Shown piece after piece: positions 14,201 through 26,200 of a DNA stretch of 64,000 nucleotides. Position numbers and translations under genes: made by a program. The notes beneath the pieces were generated by a model. The model was given only the letters and a program-made list of their open reading frames with translations. It did no database searches and was not told where the DNA came from. Numbering within the stretch: position 1 is the stretch's first letter; the number at the start of each line of letters is the position of its first letter. The stretch is from assembly GCF_030272615.1 (NCBI RefSeq), contig NC_081410.1, positions 505,292,942 through 505,356,941 on the forward strand, in the 5' to 3' direction. Origin of the DNA: Cryptomeria japonica (Eukaryota; Streptophyta; Pinopsida; Cupressales; Cupressaceae).

Positions 14201-17200
14201 AATCTGTATGACTGGATGTTGGCAACGAGATTTTTCTTTTAATGGGTTTCTATCACAGCTTTTCTTTTCTTCTGTAAAAGCATAGGTGACTAACCTATAT
14301 AGAACATTACTATTTGCAGGTGGGGCAGATGATTCAAGCTGAATCAGATCCACAAAAACGAGATGAGTATCTTCAGAGGCTAATGGAACTTCCAAATCAG
14401 GTTCTTTCATTATCAGTGGTCTACTTATCATTTGTTTTTGTATGCTATAGATAAAATATGTTCATCAATAATCTATTTTTTCTTGTAATTTCAACAATTA
14501 GTCTGGCAGAAATGTTTTTCTGGTTGTACTTTCATCAATAATCTATTTTTTCTTGTAATCAGAAATGGGCTGAAATCATCGGTCAAGCAAGGCAAAGCGT
14601 TGAGTTCCTAAAAGATCAGGAAGTTATTAAAACAGTGCTGAACATACTGCAGGTTTTTGGCTCTAGCTTGTTTGCTTTAATGTTTGAGAAATATTGTATT
14701 TGTTGGACTTCTAAAAGTTCATGAACAACTCTTTTTGAAATGTCAATTTTTCTGAATCATTAACTGATTTAATGGTCCATTATTCTTTTGAAATTGTGTT
14801 CGATAATATTTCAACTAGTTTTTTATGTGTTGGATTAATTGGCATTATTTTGTGAGTAATACATGTGGAACATCTCTAATGTGAAGAAGGAATGCACTTG
14901 ACTTCAACACCATTTTTTGAATTTTGTGAAATTAAATTGAAACCCTTTACGTGAACCAAATTGACTTACTGTTTAGAAGTATAGGATACCATAGTTCTTA
15001 GTACGTGCTATTTGTTACCATGTTGCTATATTTTAAAAAAACTTTATGCTTGATATTAATGGGCAAGAAATGGATTTCTTTTGTCTACTTCTGATAGGTT
15101 TCTAAATATTCTTCAGTTCAAGCTGCTCACCAGTTTGGTAAAGGTTTAGTGTTTAGAGGCTGAAAAGAGACCTTAATGATTTTACCAGAAATTTGCAGAA
15201 GAATTTTCACAAACAATTGACATAAAATGGAATGACTGAATTTCGATGATCCTCTTATTTGCAACTGTCTGTCATTTGAAATTATAATTGGCAGAGGAGT
15301 GTCAAAAGAACTTTCTGACTGGAATTTGTCTCCAAACGGTCCAAAGGTAGGAAGATGATTTGGTGCGATAAGAATAGAGAAGGTTTGCATTTGAAGGTGC
15401 AAACTTCTCCTTAGATTTAACAATTCCTCTCTTTGCTGAATCTGTAGATTATTGGAGACTGTATTGGCTCTCCATGACACTTCTGAAATCACCCTCTGCC
15501 CAGATATCTGAGTTATGGCACAGGCAACTGTAAGACAGTAATAACAGTAATAAATCTTGCCCTCAATTATCCTGCGATGGCAATGTATAAATTGGAAGAT
15601 ACTTGGCACCGTAGGAATGAAACCCAACTCAGGCACGATACTCCCTAGCTCTATGGCTCCAAGATTCTGCTAGTGAATGTGACACAACAGTCAGCGATAA
15701 TTATCAAAGCTTCCGCTTCAGAAAATTAAGTGACCAGCATTCAGCGGAAATAATTCCGACTAAGACTTCAGCTTCTAAATGTTTATATTGATACTGTTGA
15801 CATGAGGGATATAAACATCAGCATATCGGCCTCTTCAATAGTATTTGCAAATATTAATTGTGCCACAATTTCCCAATAGCTACCAAGCAATATAATAGCA
15901 GGAACCATAGGCTCCCGTGTCAGCAAACGACTCCCACAAATATTAATGTCTCCTTATTTTGCCCGATCAAAATATATGTTTGCCCTTACCAAATCAAAAG
16001 AAGTCTGAATCCTTTAAATATTAAACTTTTCTATAATATAGATCTCTTTTAATTTACATTGCAGTTTTCCAATATCAATCAAGCCATGCCTCAATAACAG
16101 TCTAAGTCACAAGGTTCGAATTCGAATTCGAGTTCGGCAACAATAAAATTCGAATGAAGTTTGACAAGGTAAAAAAATTGAAAAAACATTTGACATTAAA
16201 TTTGCCCTATATAAATTTAGTTTTTTAAAAATAAGTAATAAATTGAAAAAATTAGAACAATATTAAGTAAAATTTGATTATATTTTAATAAATTTTAAAA
16301 TATTGTTATTTTAATATGTTCAAAATTGTAATTTAAATATTAATATATAAATAAAAATATATTAAATAACAAATCTATTATAAATTATATTAAAAAAATC
16401 TGTGAGCACACAATCAATTCCAGAAGTTGCTCACAGATGAATTCTATGGATTGTGGAAATCTCATATCATCAATTAAAAATATAATTTAAATATTTTTAA
16501 TATATTAAAGAAAGATACATTAAATAATAAATGTATTATAATTGAAATCTAATTGAAATATTTTAAAATTTTAACTTTGAATAAAAAATAAAATTAAAAA
16601 ACAAATCAGTTAGCAAACAAAATATAAAGATATTGAATTTTTAAAATAAAAACTTCATATAAAAACAAAACCTAAACTGCTCGTGGAGGGATCTTGGGCA
16701 CTCGGGGGTGCGTGGGTGGAAGAGTGGGTTCGCGGCGATAGAGAAATGGTGACTGGAAAGGATTGGAGTTGAACACGTCCGAATTGAACAGAACCTGAAT
16801 CGTCTGAGTCATACACATCTGAATCGAGATACAATTTTTTTAGGTTTTCTTCTGCCAAAGAATCGTCCTTTTCTGCAGGCTTGCAGCAGTCAATTTTTAG
16901 GCTTGCATACTAAACACAGCTCTATCCATATGAATGTTCTGGCGAACAATAATGAATTTATAGGTTTTCTTTTAAGTTCGCTGAATGCGGCCAGTATAAT
17001 AAAACTTCAGAATATAGAAAACTTACAAATTTGCTCAATGGTGCTTGCTGCCTCACAAACACTCCATAGATGCTGAAAAATCATCAAGGTAAATAGATAT
17101 AAAGGAGACTACAAGAACCTAAATTTATCACCAAAATCCAACACAACACAATAGAGGAATGATTAAAGAAAACCAATAACATTAAATAAAAATCTAAATT

Positions 17201-20200
17201 ATATCAAGTTATTGATGCAAAACGGTGATCCTCCATTATCCTCTTTCTTGGTAGTAATGGCTCTCAGATTTGCAAAACTTGCAGAATAATGGTACAAGAA
17301 ATCAAAGATTGTGGTCCCTGATATTGAAAATTGATGCTGAATTTATAGATTCGAGAGATTTGAACATATGGTTGAGATCGATTTGTAGCTTCTCTTGGTT
17401 GATATTGAACATTAGGTTGTATTTGGGGTTGAAGAAATTGTGTTGCATGCTGAACAAGTTGTTGGATTTGCATTGTTGGCACTGTCGGTTGGTAATATTT
17501 ATTCAATTGTTGTTGCACACCCGACAGGGATGGGTTTTCGTCCACGCTATCAACTCTAAGGATTATCGTCCTCTAAAGTTCATCACATATCAAAATCTAA
17601 AGCTTACCTTCCTTCATTTAGCCTCCTTACAAAGAACTCCAAGAAACATCTAGAATATTAGGCTGAGTTGGCCAACATGAATAATAATATTTTGGATAGC
17701 TTTTTTTTGATAATCCACAACCGAAGTGGTAATTTAGCTTTTCCCTGGAGCTAACAACCAGTCGAGTAGACTCGAACCCAAGACCTCCCATGTAGGAGGC
17801 TCACAGCTAACTGCTGCATTGTGGGGTCATCCCCAATATTTTGGATAACTTTACTTAATAAAGTGACATTTAATAATATTTTATTATTATTTTATTAAAT
17901 TAATTAATATTAAGCCATCATTTGAATATATCTTTTATTTTTTGATAACTTAATAAAAATCAATTTAATTAAATGTCACATAAAAATTGGGGACATTACA
18001 TATGGTACCATGCAAAGTTGAAGCACAGTGTAGACCTTTGTTTGTCTTGGATGTCACATTTCAACTTTGGGAGTGCATTATTCAAATTTTATATGATATT
18101 GTAAATTGATGGATTTTTTGCACATTCCAAAGTTTTCAAACCATAGCACATCTTTGTTTGGAATATCTAAGCAAACCAAAAGAGGGATATTTAAGGAAAT
18201 TTAAGGCAACCCTTCACATCGTAGTCCAACTATTTGTAAAATGCCATTTCAAACAAGAAGCCCCTCCATTGTACAATTTACCACAAAAATTGCACTTCAC
18301 TTTGTTTATTCCTAATCAACATGCAATATAGCCAATCAAAGTCTTTTTAAATAAATGTTTTAAAAATTGAAATGTTATGTCATTAAACATTTTTTATTTT
18401 TTATAATTAAATTAAATCATTTGATTAATGAGTTCTAAAATTTATATTTTAAGTTTAAATATAAATTAAAAGAAAAATCAAAACTTGAAAATTTAAAAAC
18501 AAAATATAGAATAAAAGTAATTATTTGAAAATCTAAAATTAAACTAAAAAAATCTAATCCTTAAAAAATAGCAAGAATAGTTTAAATTAGAAAAAAAAGT
18601 ATTAAAAAGTATTTGAAATATATTAATTATTATTTAACTGTAGCATATTGATATTAAATGGCTTTTTATTTGATTATACAAGCAATATTTTTAGATAAAT
18701 AGTTTTATTAATTAGAATTGCTTAAATATTTTCTTGGAGGCTGATTTGTTTATTTTGGCATGCCCCTTGAATGGGAATATATAGATGGCTTGCAATAAAA
18801 AAGACGAAACACATTTGGTGCCCTAAAAGGGAAAAATCTTGGTTAACATTCTTTTGCCTTCATATTGAACATTTTAGACAAAAAATAGGATATGAAGGCA
18901 AGATCCAAGAACTCAAGATTTATTCTGATATGCTTTTATGGTGCTAACCATTATTTGAAAACTTCTGTCTCAGCAAACCAAATATTGACTTAGACTTGAC
19001 AAAAACTTGTCAAATTAAAGAATATACTTAATTTGTTAAACGAAATGTAATAACATATGCAATGAATTTGTAGAACATTGGGGAAATGCTTCCTATAAGA
19101 TTTGAATAAAAGGGGAGTACAATATTTCCAACATGTGAATACAAGAGCAGAAAATGTGTCAAGAACCTCATAGCGATTTGAATAAAAGGTGAGTACAATA
19201 TTTCCAACATGTGAATACAAGAGCAGAAAATGTGTCAAGAACCTCATAGTGATTGAAATTAATCATAAAAAATTACATTTCCATGCAAATGGAAACAATT
19301 TCTTGGTGATAGTTGGGGGCGTAAAGAACACATTAAAAAATATACATTAAAAAATATACTTAATTCCTTCAACAAACACAAATTTCTTGCCTAATATAGT
19401 AGCACAATATATGGAATGAGTTTGTAGAACGGTGGGGAAATGTTTTCTATATGATTGGAATTAAAATGCAGTACAATATTCACTCAACATGTGAATACAA
19501 GAGCAGAAATGTGAAAGGAACCTCATGATTATTGAAAGTCATAAAAAATAATATTTCCATGTAAATGACAACAATTTATTAGTGATGGCTGGCGGTGCAT
19601 GAAACCCAAAAAATATTGAAAGAATAACAGGCCTTTTATAGGCAATTACAAGGCAGTTGTCCAAATTGGGACTAACCGTTAAACTGACTCTAAAAATAGA
19701 AAGTCCCAGTTCTAGCATGAAGTCTCTAAAAAAATAACCACCAACTAAAGAACTCACTAAAATATATCTAACTCTTAAAAATATAACTAAATGACCATTA
19801 ATAAACACACACAGCTAAAAATAACAATTAAATATTCTAATACCCTGCCTTAATGGTCATTCTATCAACTACCCAACCGATGACAAAATTTGCTTATCAA
19901 AAAGCATAGAAGGCTGATTCCTTCTCTTCAGAACGCTCTGCGGCATGAGTTTGCTTTTGCTCCCGAGACCCCTCCTTGGTTGGACTTCTGATCAGCGAAC
20001 CTCTTTCTGCAGAACCTTTGGATATGTCCAGGTCCACCACAATAGTGACATGTGATTTTCTTCTTGAACCCCTCCTCAGCGTTGTGCTGTTCTTTCTGCT
20101 GAGTGGACTTGCCTTTGCCTTTGTCCTTGGCAATAAACGCTTGTTCCACACTGGCCATGCCAATGCTGCTACCAAACTGTTGTCTCCTCTTGGCTTGTTG

Positions 20201-23200
20201 CAATAGCTTATTGCACAACTCATCAAATTTCAAGTCAACTTTAGTGGAGGTTGAGCATCTCAATAAAGTGTTCATAGGATCTGGGCAGGCTCTTCAGTGC
20301 GATCACGGTCATATCATCTTCCTCCATCTTATGACCAATAATGTTTAAGTGGTCATGTATTTCCTTGATTTTTGTAAGATGTTCCTATAGTTGCATCTTC
20401 TCATCCATCATAATTGAGAACAACATGTTCCTCAGAAAGAACACACGGTTCTTGTCAGATGTCATTAACTTTCTTGGCTGATGGCACTTCTGGAAGCATA
20501 TCATCAGTGACCGATAACTTCAGCAACATATCTGCTTCTCGGTTATGCTCATCAAACTTGGTCTGGTCATCGCCTGCCGTTGCAGAATGAGTTTCTTTAC
20601 CTAGAACAATCTAGTCAAGGCACCGGTACACGCATAAATAGAAAACATTTGCTGCTTCCAGATATTGTAGTTTTTGCCATTGAAGTGTTGACTATCTTCC
20701 AACATGATGTTGGTCAATGATGCCATCCCTCCTGTTTTCTTATTCGTGAAAAACGAGGTCAAACTCAAACTTCAAATAAAATCTGATTTTTTGTCAAAAA
20801 TTAATCAAAAACCTTCAGCAGCAGCTGGTACAGACTCTGGAAAACGTGAAGAGAAACCTGACATGGAACCCAGTGCTCAGATTTCTGAAGACCCAAAAAA
20901 TTTCTCTGAAAACCCCCCAAAAAATTTCTGAAACCCTATGCCGAAAAAGAACAGAAAATCGCGTGCAGAAAAATATCACGGCAAAACATAGAATACGCCC
21001 AAAAAGAAAAAAACCTCAAAGTCGGACACTATTTGTGCAGGAAATAATCACACATAAATTGTAGAAAGGGGGCCTGTCACAGAAAAAAATGGGAGAAAAA
21101 GAAACCACTGTCGAATATATGCAGATCATGCAGGAAATAATCGCACATAAATTGTAGAAAGGGGGCCAGTCACAGAAAAATACGGGAGAAAAAGAAACCA
21201 CTGTAGAAGATATGCAGATTGCGCAGGAAAAAAATCGCGAAAAATCGTGCAGAAAATCCAGTCGTACCACCAGAAATAAAAACATGCCACCTGCAAAAAC
21301 CCTGTCGGGAAAAATCGCCTCCCAAGAAAAATCCTGACGTGGGACGGGCTTACAAAACGCAGAGAGGAACGCATGGCAGATCGCACGAAAAGGAAAATGT
21401 GGCTCAGAAAAAAAAACAATCTACAAAAATCTATGAAAATTTTTATTACAAAAATCTGCTGGAAAAAACACCCTTGTCAAAAAATTCTTGAACAGCAGTC
21501 TGATTTTTTCATAAAAAAATCACTAAAAAACTTTTCTGGAATAATTAAATTTCCAGGTAGCTAGGGCACGAGAATTTTTTTAAAGAAGGCTCGTCACTCG
21601 CTCTGATACCATGAAACCAAAAAAATCAGTGTGCTTTATTGAAAGAATAACAGGCCTTTTGTAGGCAATTACAAGGCGGTTGACCAAATTGGGACTGACC
21701 GTTAATCTGACTCAAAAAATAGATACTCCCAGTTCTAATACGAAGTCTCAAAAAATATAACAACCAACTAAAGAACTCAGTAAAATACAACTAACTCTAA
21801 AAATATAACTGAATGATCATTAATAAACACAGCTAAAAATAAATAAACACACAGCTAAAAATAACAATTGATTCATACAGACAAGCTAAAATTGCAACTA
21901 AACCTGAATAGAAGGAATCAATTTAGAATTTAAATAGAAATTTGAAGCTACCTCGATGATCTCATTTGCACTTCTTGCAAAAACATCATTAAAAATGTCT
22001 TTATGAACTCTCCATTTGTTTTTTTGAGCAGTAAAAATCTACGCATTTGTGGTTAACAAACATCTGCAAATGTGTTAGAAAGCCATAAATGTTTTGCAAG
22101 TTGATCAAGTTTGTCAGAAACTACGAGGCACCCACTTACACAAGCGCATTCCCCTTGATGTGATCTCTCATGAAGTGAAGCACCACAGATTTCAGTCAAG
22201 TTTTCCTACTTCCATTAATGCAAGATCAAGGTATTGGGGTAGCACAAAGGAGGAAAAAAAGTGTTGGGTCCCTCTCCTCAAGTAGTTTCCTTTGCCATAT
22301 ACATTACTGCATTATTTACTGCAACTTCTACCACTTTTTTATATCAATCTTGAATACAATCTCCTCCAACATTAGACTCCAGTTTTTAGCATTTTTGACT
22401 TAGTTTAGGCAGTCAATGGATTTTGAGAACACCATTTGATTATTTGAAGCCACAAGAAAGTTGTGTTACCTTCATTTTTCCACCCATTTGATAATATGTT
22501 GCATCCATTCTTGTGCCAATATTTCTTATGCTTTTCTATAGTTTCTGTTACATTTTCCACTGTTTTATGGAGCAATGACCCATGTAAGTCATTTGAACTA
22601 TGTGCTCTGCTATCTTTTGCCATAACAGTTGAGGTTGTGAGCAAATTCTCCTAGTATGGGTTTTCTGCTATATTGAATGGAAGGCTGTAGTAGCAAAACT
22701 TTGCACGTCATATATGCTTATTCTTGTACCAACTTGTGCCTTAAAGCAAATGCTGTGAACTTGGACTGTTTAGTGGAATGAAAAATCCGAATGATTACAT
22801 TTATCTAGAGCTTAATGATAAGGATGTGACATCAGTTGATGGACCATGAGTGCAGCCCACCATCTTTGTTGCATTTGCCTCTGAAACTTGGAACTTGTTT
22901 GGATTAATCTCTATTGTAATGTTGGGGGATCTACTTATCCATCCCTTCCATTTTTTCATTTTCATTGTCAAAATGATGGTTGCTATAAACACTTATATAA
23001 CTGCCAAATTAATATTTAGGCACAATTTGATGCTGTGGCTAGCAGTTTGTGCAAATGTGGTATTTGAGGTGATTGATGTGATCTCCTTGTTGCCAATGCT
23101 TTCACTTCCAGTTGTTTATATGATTAGATACATGTGCAAACATCGACTTTGAAAAAAATAAGAAAAACAAATTTAAATGCTGCAAATCCTAGCATTGATC

Positions 23201-26200
23201 TCTTTTACCTTCAGAACCTGGCTTTGAAACAAATTTAGATAATAATTTAAAGGCAGAAATGTTAGTCAACATGGATTAATCTGAATGCAAGTGAGACATA
23301 AATTGAATATGTAACAGAAGATACGAGTGTCAAACAAATTTAGAAAAACTTGGAAGAAAAGCACATAAGAAATACCTGAATTCTTTAAAAAATTATTATG
23401 CCAACAAATATAATATTTTACAGTGAATTTGAATACAGTTTGACCGGTATACTATGTATGCTCAATAAAGCAGAGACATCTTGTTTTGATTTCCATCATT
23501 CATTATCTTTAAGATTACTTGAATAGCGACATCTTGGTTTATTCCTTTGATATGGATTGTGTTTATTCTTTTGACATGGCATACAAGATCTGGTAATTGA
23601 TTTTTTGATTACGCTGTTTTCCAAGCTAATGGTTCTTTTATGCTTTTTACAGACAAATACAAGTGTGGCTAGCTCCCTTGGAACATTTTTTTTGAGTCAG
23701 ATAACATTAATATTCTTGGACATGCTAAATGTTTATAGGTATGGTCTCGTTATAATATATTGAATCTGTTATGTGTATGCATGTGATGTTTAGATTCTCT
23801 TGTGATGAAGTTTACTGTCTTCTGTTCTGATGGTTTTTCTTGGTGCAATATGCATTCAGTTAAACACATTTTTTTTGAGTTTGTTAAATATAGTTTTCAT
23901 ATAATAATATTTGGGACTGCATACTTAAGTACATAAAAACAGCATTTTTCTGTAGATCTGTTTTGATTTTTCAATTGCACTATATGCTATAGACTGCATT
24001 CAGTTTTTATATAGATTATTAAATTTGCTCCCTATTATTTTGTGAAAGAATGATTAGAGGAATTATAACATGTTTGGTGATAAATTATAGATTGAAATGA
24101 AGCAGGTACAAACGATCCTGTGCCAGTCATTGTAGCTTGTTGATTGCTCCTCTTCATTGTAGCCAAGTTTTCTAGGAGAATGGATGAATGATTGAATCGA
24201 TGGGTTGGAAAACTTCTAACAACTATTCAGTGTATAGCCATTGTTGCCTATTTGAGTAATTGACCATGGCTAACATATACATTAGTTCATTAAGAATCTT
24301 TGGTTTCAAATACATCACTTCTTAAACAAGTTTAAATGATATATCATATATGCTTAGTCAGATAGGTATTTTTGGAACTTGGCCTCTTGCTGTTGTCTCC
24401 ACGAATGGTAAAGATCTGTTAGTGCACAGTTTGGATGGTTCTTCAAAATTTGAATGAAAATTGGGATGTCATCACGGAAAGTAATGACAAATTTTCCATG
24501 ATTAGGTTAAAATTTGTGACTGTTATGAGGTACAAGGGCATTAGTCAAGACAAATTAGTTGGTCAGTCTTTCATCTAAAAGTTAGATATGCATCTTATTG
24601 TGAACTTTGCAATTTGCTGGTTGATGTAATTGTTTACCCTTCTTTGGAAACTACTAGAGCTAGAGACCTAGAAGTAAAGATTTGAGTTTGATGTAAGACC
24701 AATGAAAGATCAATTCTTTTTAAGCCTCTTTGTCCGAGCATTATTTACCTTTGATTATGAACTCTGGAATTTGTTGAAAATAATTGCTGAACTACGTAGC
24801 AATTTGGGTAAAACATATCTACAGTAATGGTGCAGCATGAAACCAAAATGTGTTCTATTTTGTTATAGATCACCTTGTGATGATTATAAAACTCAGAAGA
24901 TGTTTCTGAAGCATAAGAATAACAAGTCTTAGGGACGTGCATTATTCCAGTCTGGGATTGCAAGGATTTCTTTGATCCCTTCCATTAGTCTTACAGGTTT
25001 CATATGAATTTTAAAGTATAACTCAATCGTGTTATTTATGCAGACTTCTACTTAGGTCACAAGTAGTGTGCTCTAAAGTATAACTCAATTGTGTTATTTA
25101 TGCAGACTCCTACTTAGGTCACAAGTAGTGTGCTCTAGGAACAGTTCCTTAGGATTTTGCTGGTGTCAATGGAATGGCGATGTCCCTGGGTTAGCAGGAC
25201 AGATGAAAACAAAGCTTTCTCCACCATTGTTGGAACCTGAGCACCAACAGGGGGATGTCCCCCTTTATAGGGTGGTTGCTCGGGCCCCAGGGAAGGTCTG
25301 TGTTCCTTGGGACATGTCTCTAGCTGTTGTTCAGATGTCTCTTGATCCTTTTGTATGTCAGTATTAAAAACTTCACTTGAAATTTTAAAAAATGACATAG
25401 ACATCTCCTGACTATCTTAAATTGATTTAAAAAAAATAGCACTTTTAATTAAAAAAACTGAAAAGAAAATAAGAATTATTGGAACAATTTTTGTTTGTTT
25501 GCCCATGCTCTATACATTTTTCGTTAGAAAAGTAGGTAGCAATACACCTATCTGTATTCATTTTGACATAGCTGGAACTGAGCTTTCCAAGATTCTAAAT
25601 AGCAAAATTCTATTCAAGTCTGTTACAGCTTCCAACCTTGACAACTTGTGAGATTTTCAACCTTTAACAACTTATCAATCTTTTTGACAATTCAAGGCTT
25701 TTCATGTTCAACATTGAATGCTTTATTGGTGATTGTGTTTTCATGCTCTCCATGGATCTCCATGCTCTAGGGCCTAGTGCAAGCTCAGCTGTTTGGCTCA
25801 TCTCACTTGTACAAGGAGGTGTTGCTCAGTTATCCTGGGTCTACCATTCTATATTTTGAATAGTCATGTTTATATATACTTCGTTTGATATTCAGACCAT
25901 AGTTGGAAAACTTGGCCTGGGCATGGACTGAGTCCAGAATTTTGAGGCTTGGGAGTAGCAAAAACTCAGTGGGAAAAATATTAGTAGTTAATAAAACAGA
26001 AATTAATGCATTTAGAGAATTCATAAGTTTATTCTGATAATCAGTTTGTCACAAATCAAGATTTTATATGTTGTCAAATGCTGAAATTTTGAAATTTCAG
26101 GGTTTCAAAGTCAAACAATACATTGTATTACTATAAAATCATAAATAATAATTATGTTGGAGGTGTAAGCTACAGTGGTAGAAGGGGGTGGAGCATAATG

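Larger units (their letters stand above)
19600..21869 (-). mobile_element. Copia-like LTR element with gag but no pol (TR-GAG-like), decayed
   Basis: Two direct terminal repeats bracket about 1.8 kb. On the minus strand the order is 5' LTR (21869-21612), tRNA-iMet-type PBS (21611-21600), long leader, gag remnant (20726-19928), a short purine-rich AAGGCAGGG, then 3' LTR (19842-19600). There is no space for, and no sign of, protease, integrase, RT or RNase H. That layout fits the known class of non-autonomous TR-GAG elements mobilised in trans. Gag is broken, so this copy is dead. No target duplication is obvious, and the outer end of the right LTR is uncertain. Confidence 0.75.

Noticed and set aside
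14072-14431. 119-codon minus-strand frame
   Set aside because: Lies over XPO1 exons 15 and 16 on the opposite strand; no independent support.
20704-21564. Overlapping + and minus frames in the leader of the gag-only element
   Set aside because: A-rich leader with tandem repeats gives Lys-rich frames; no domain, and the element's orientation is minus.
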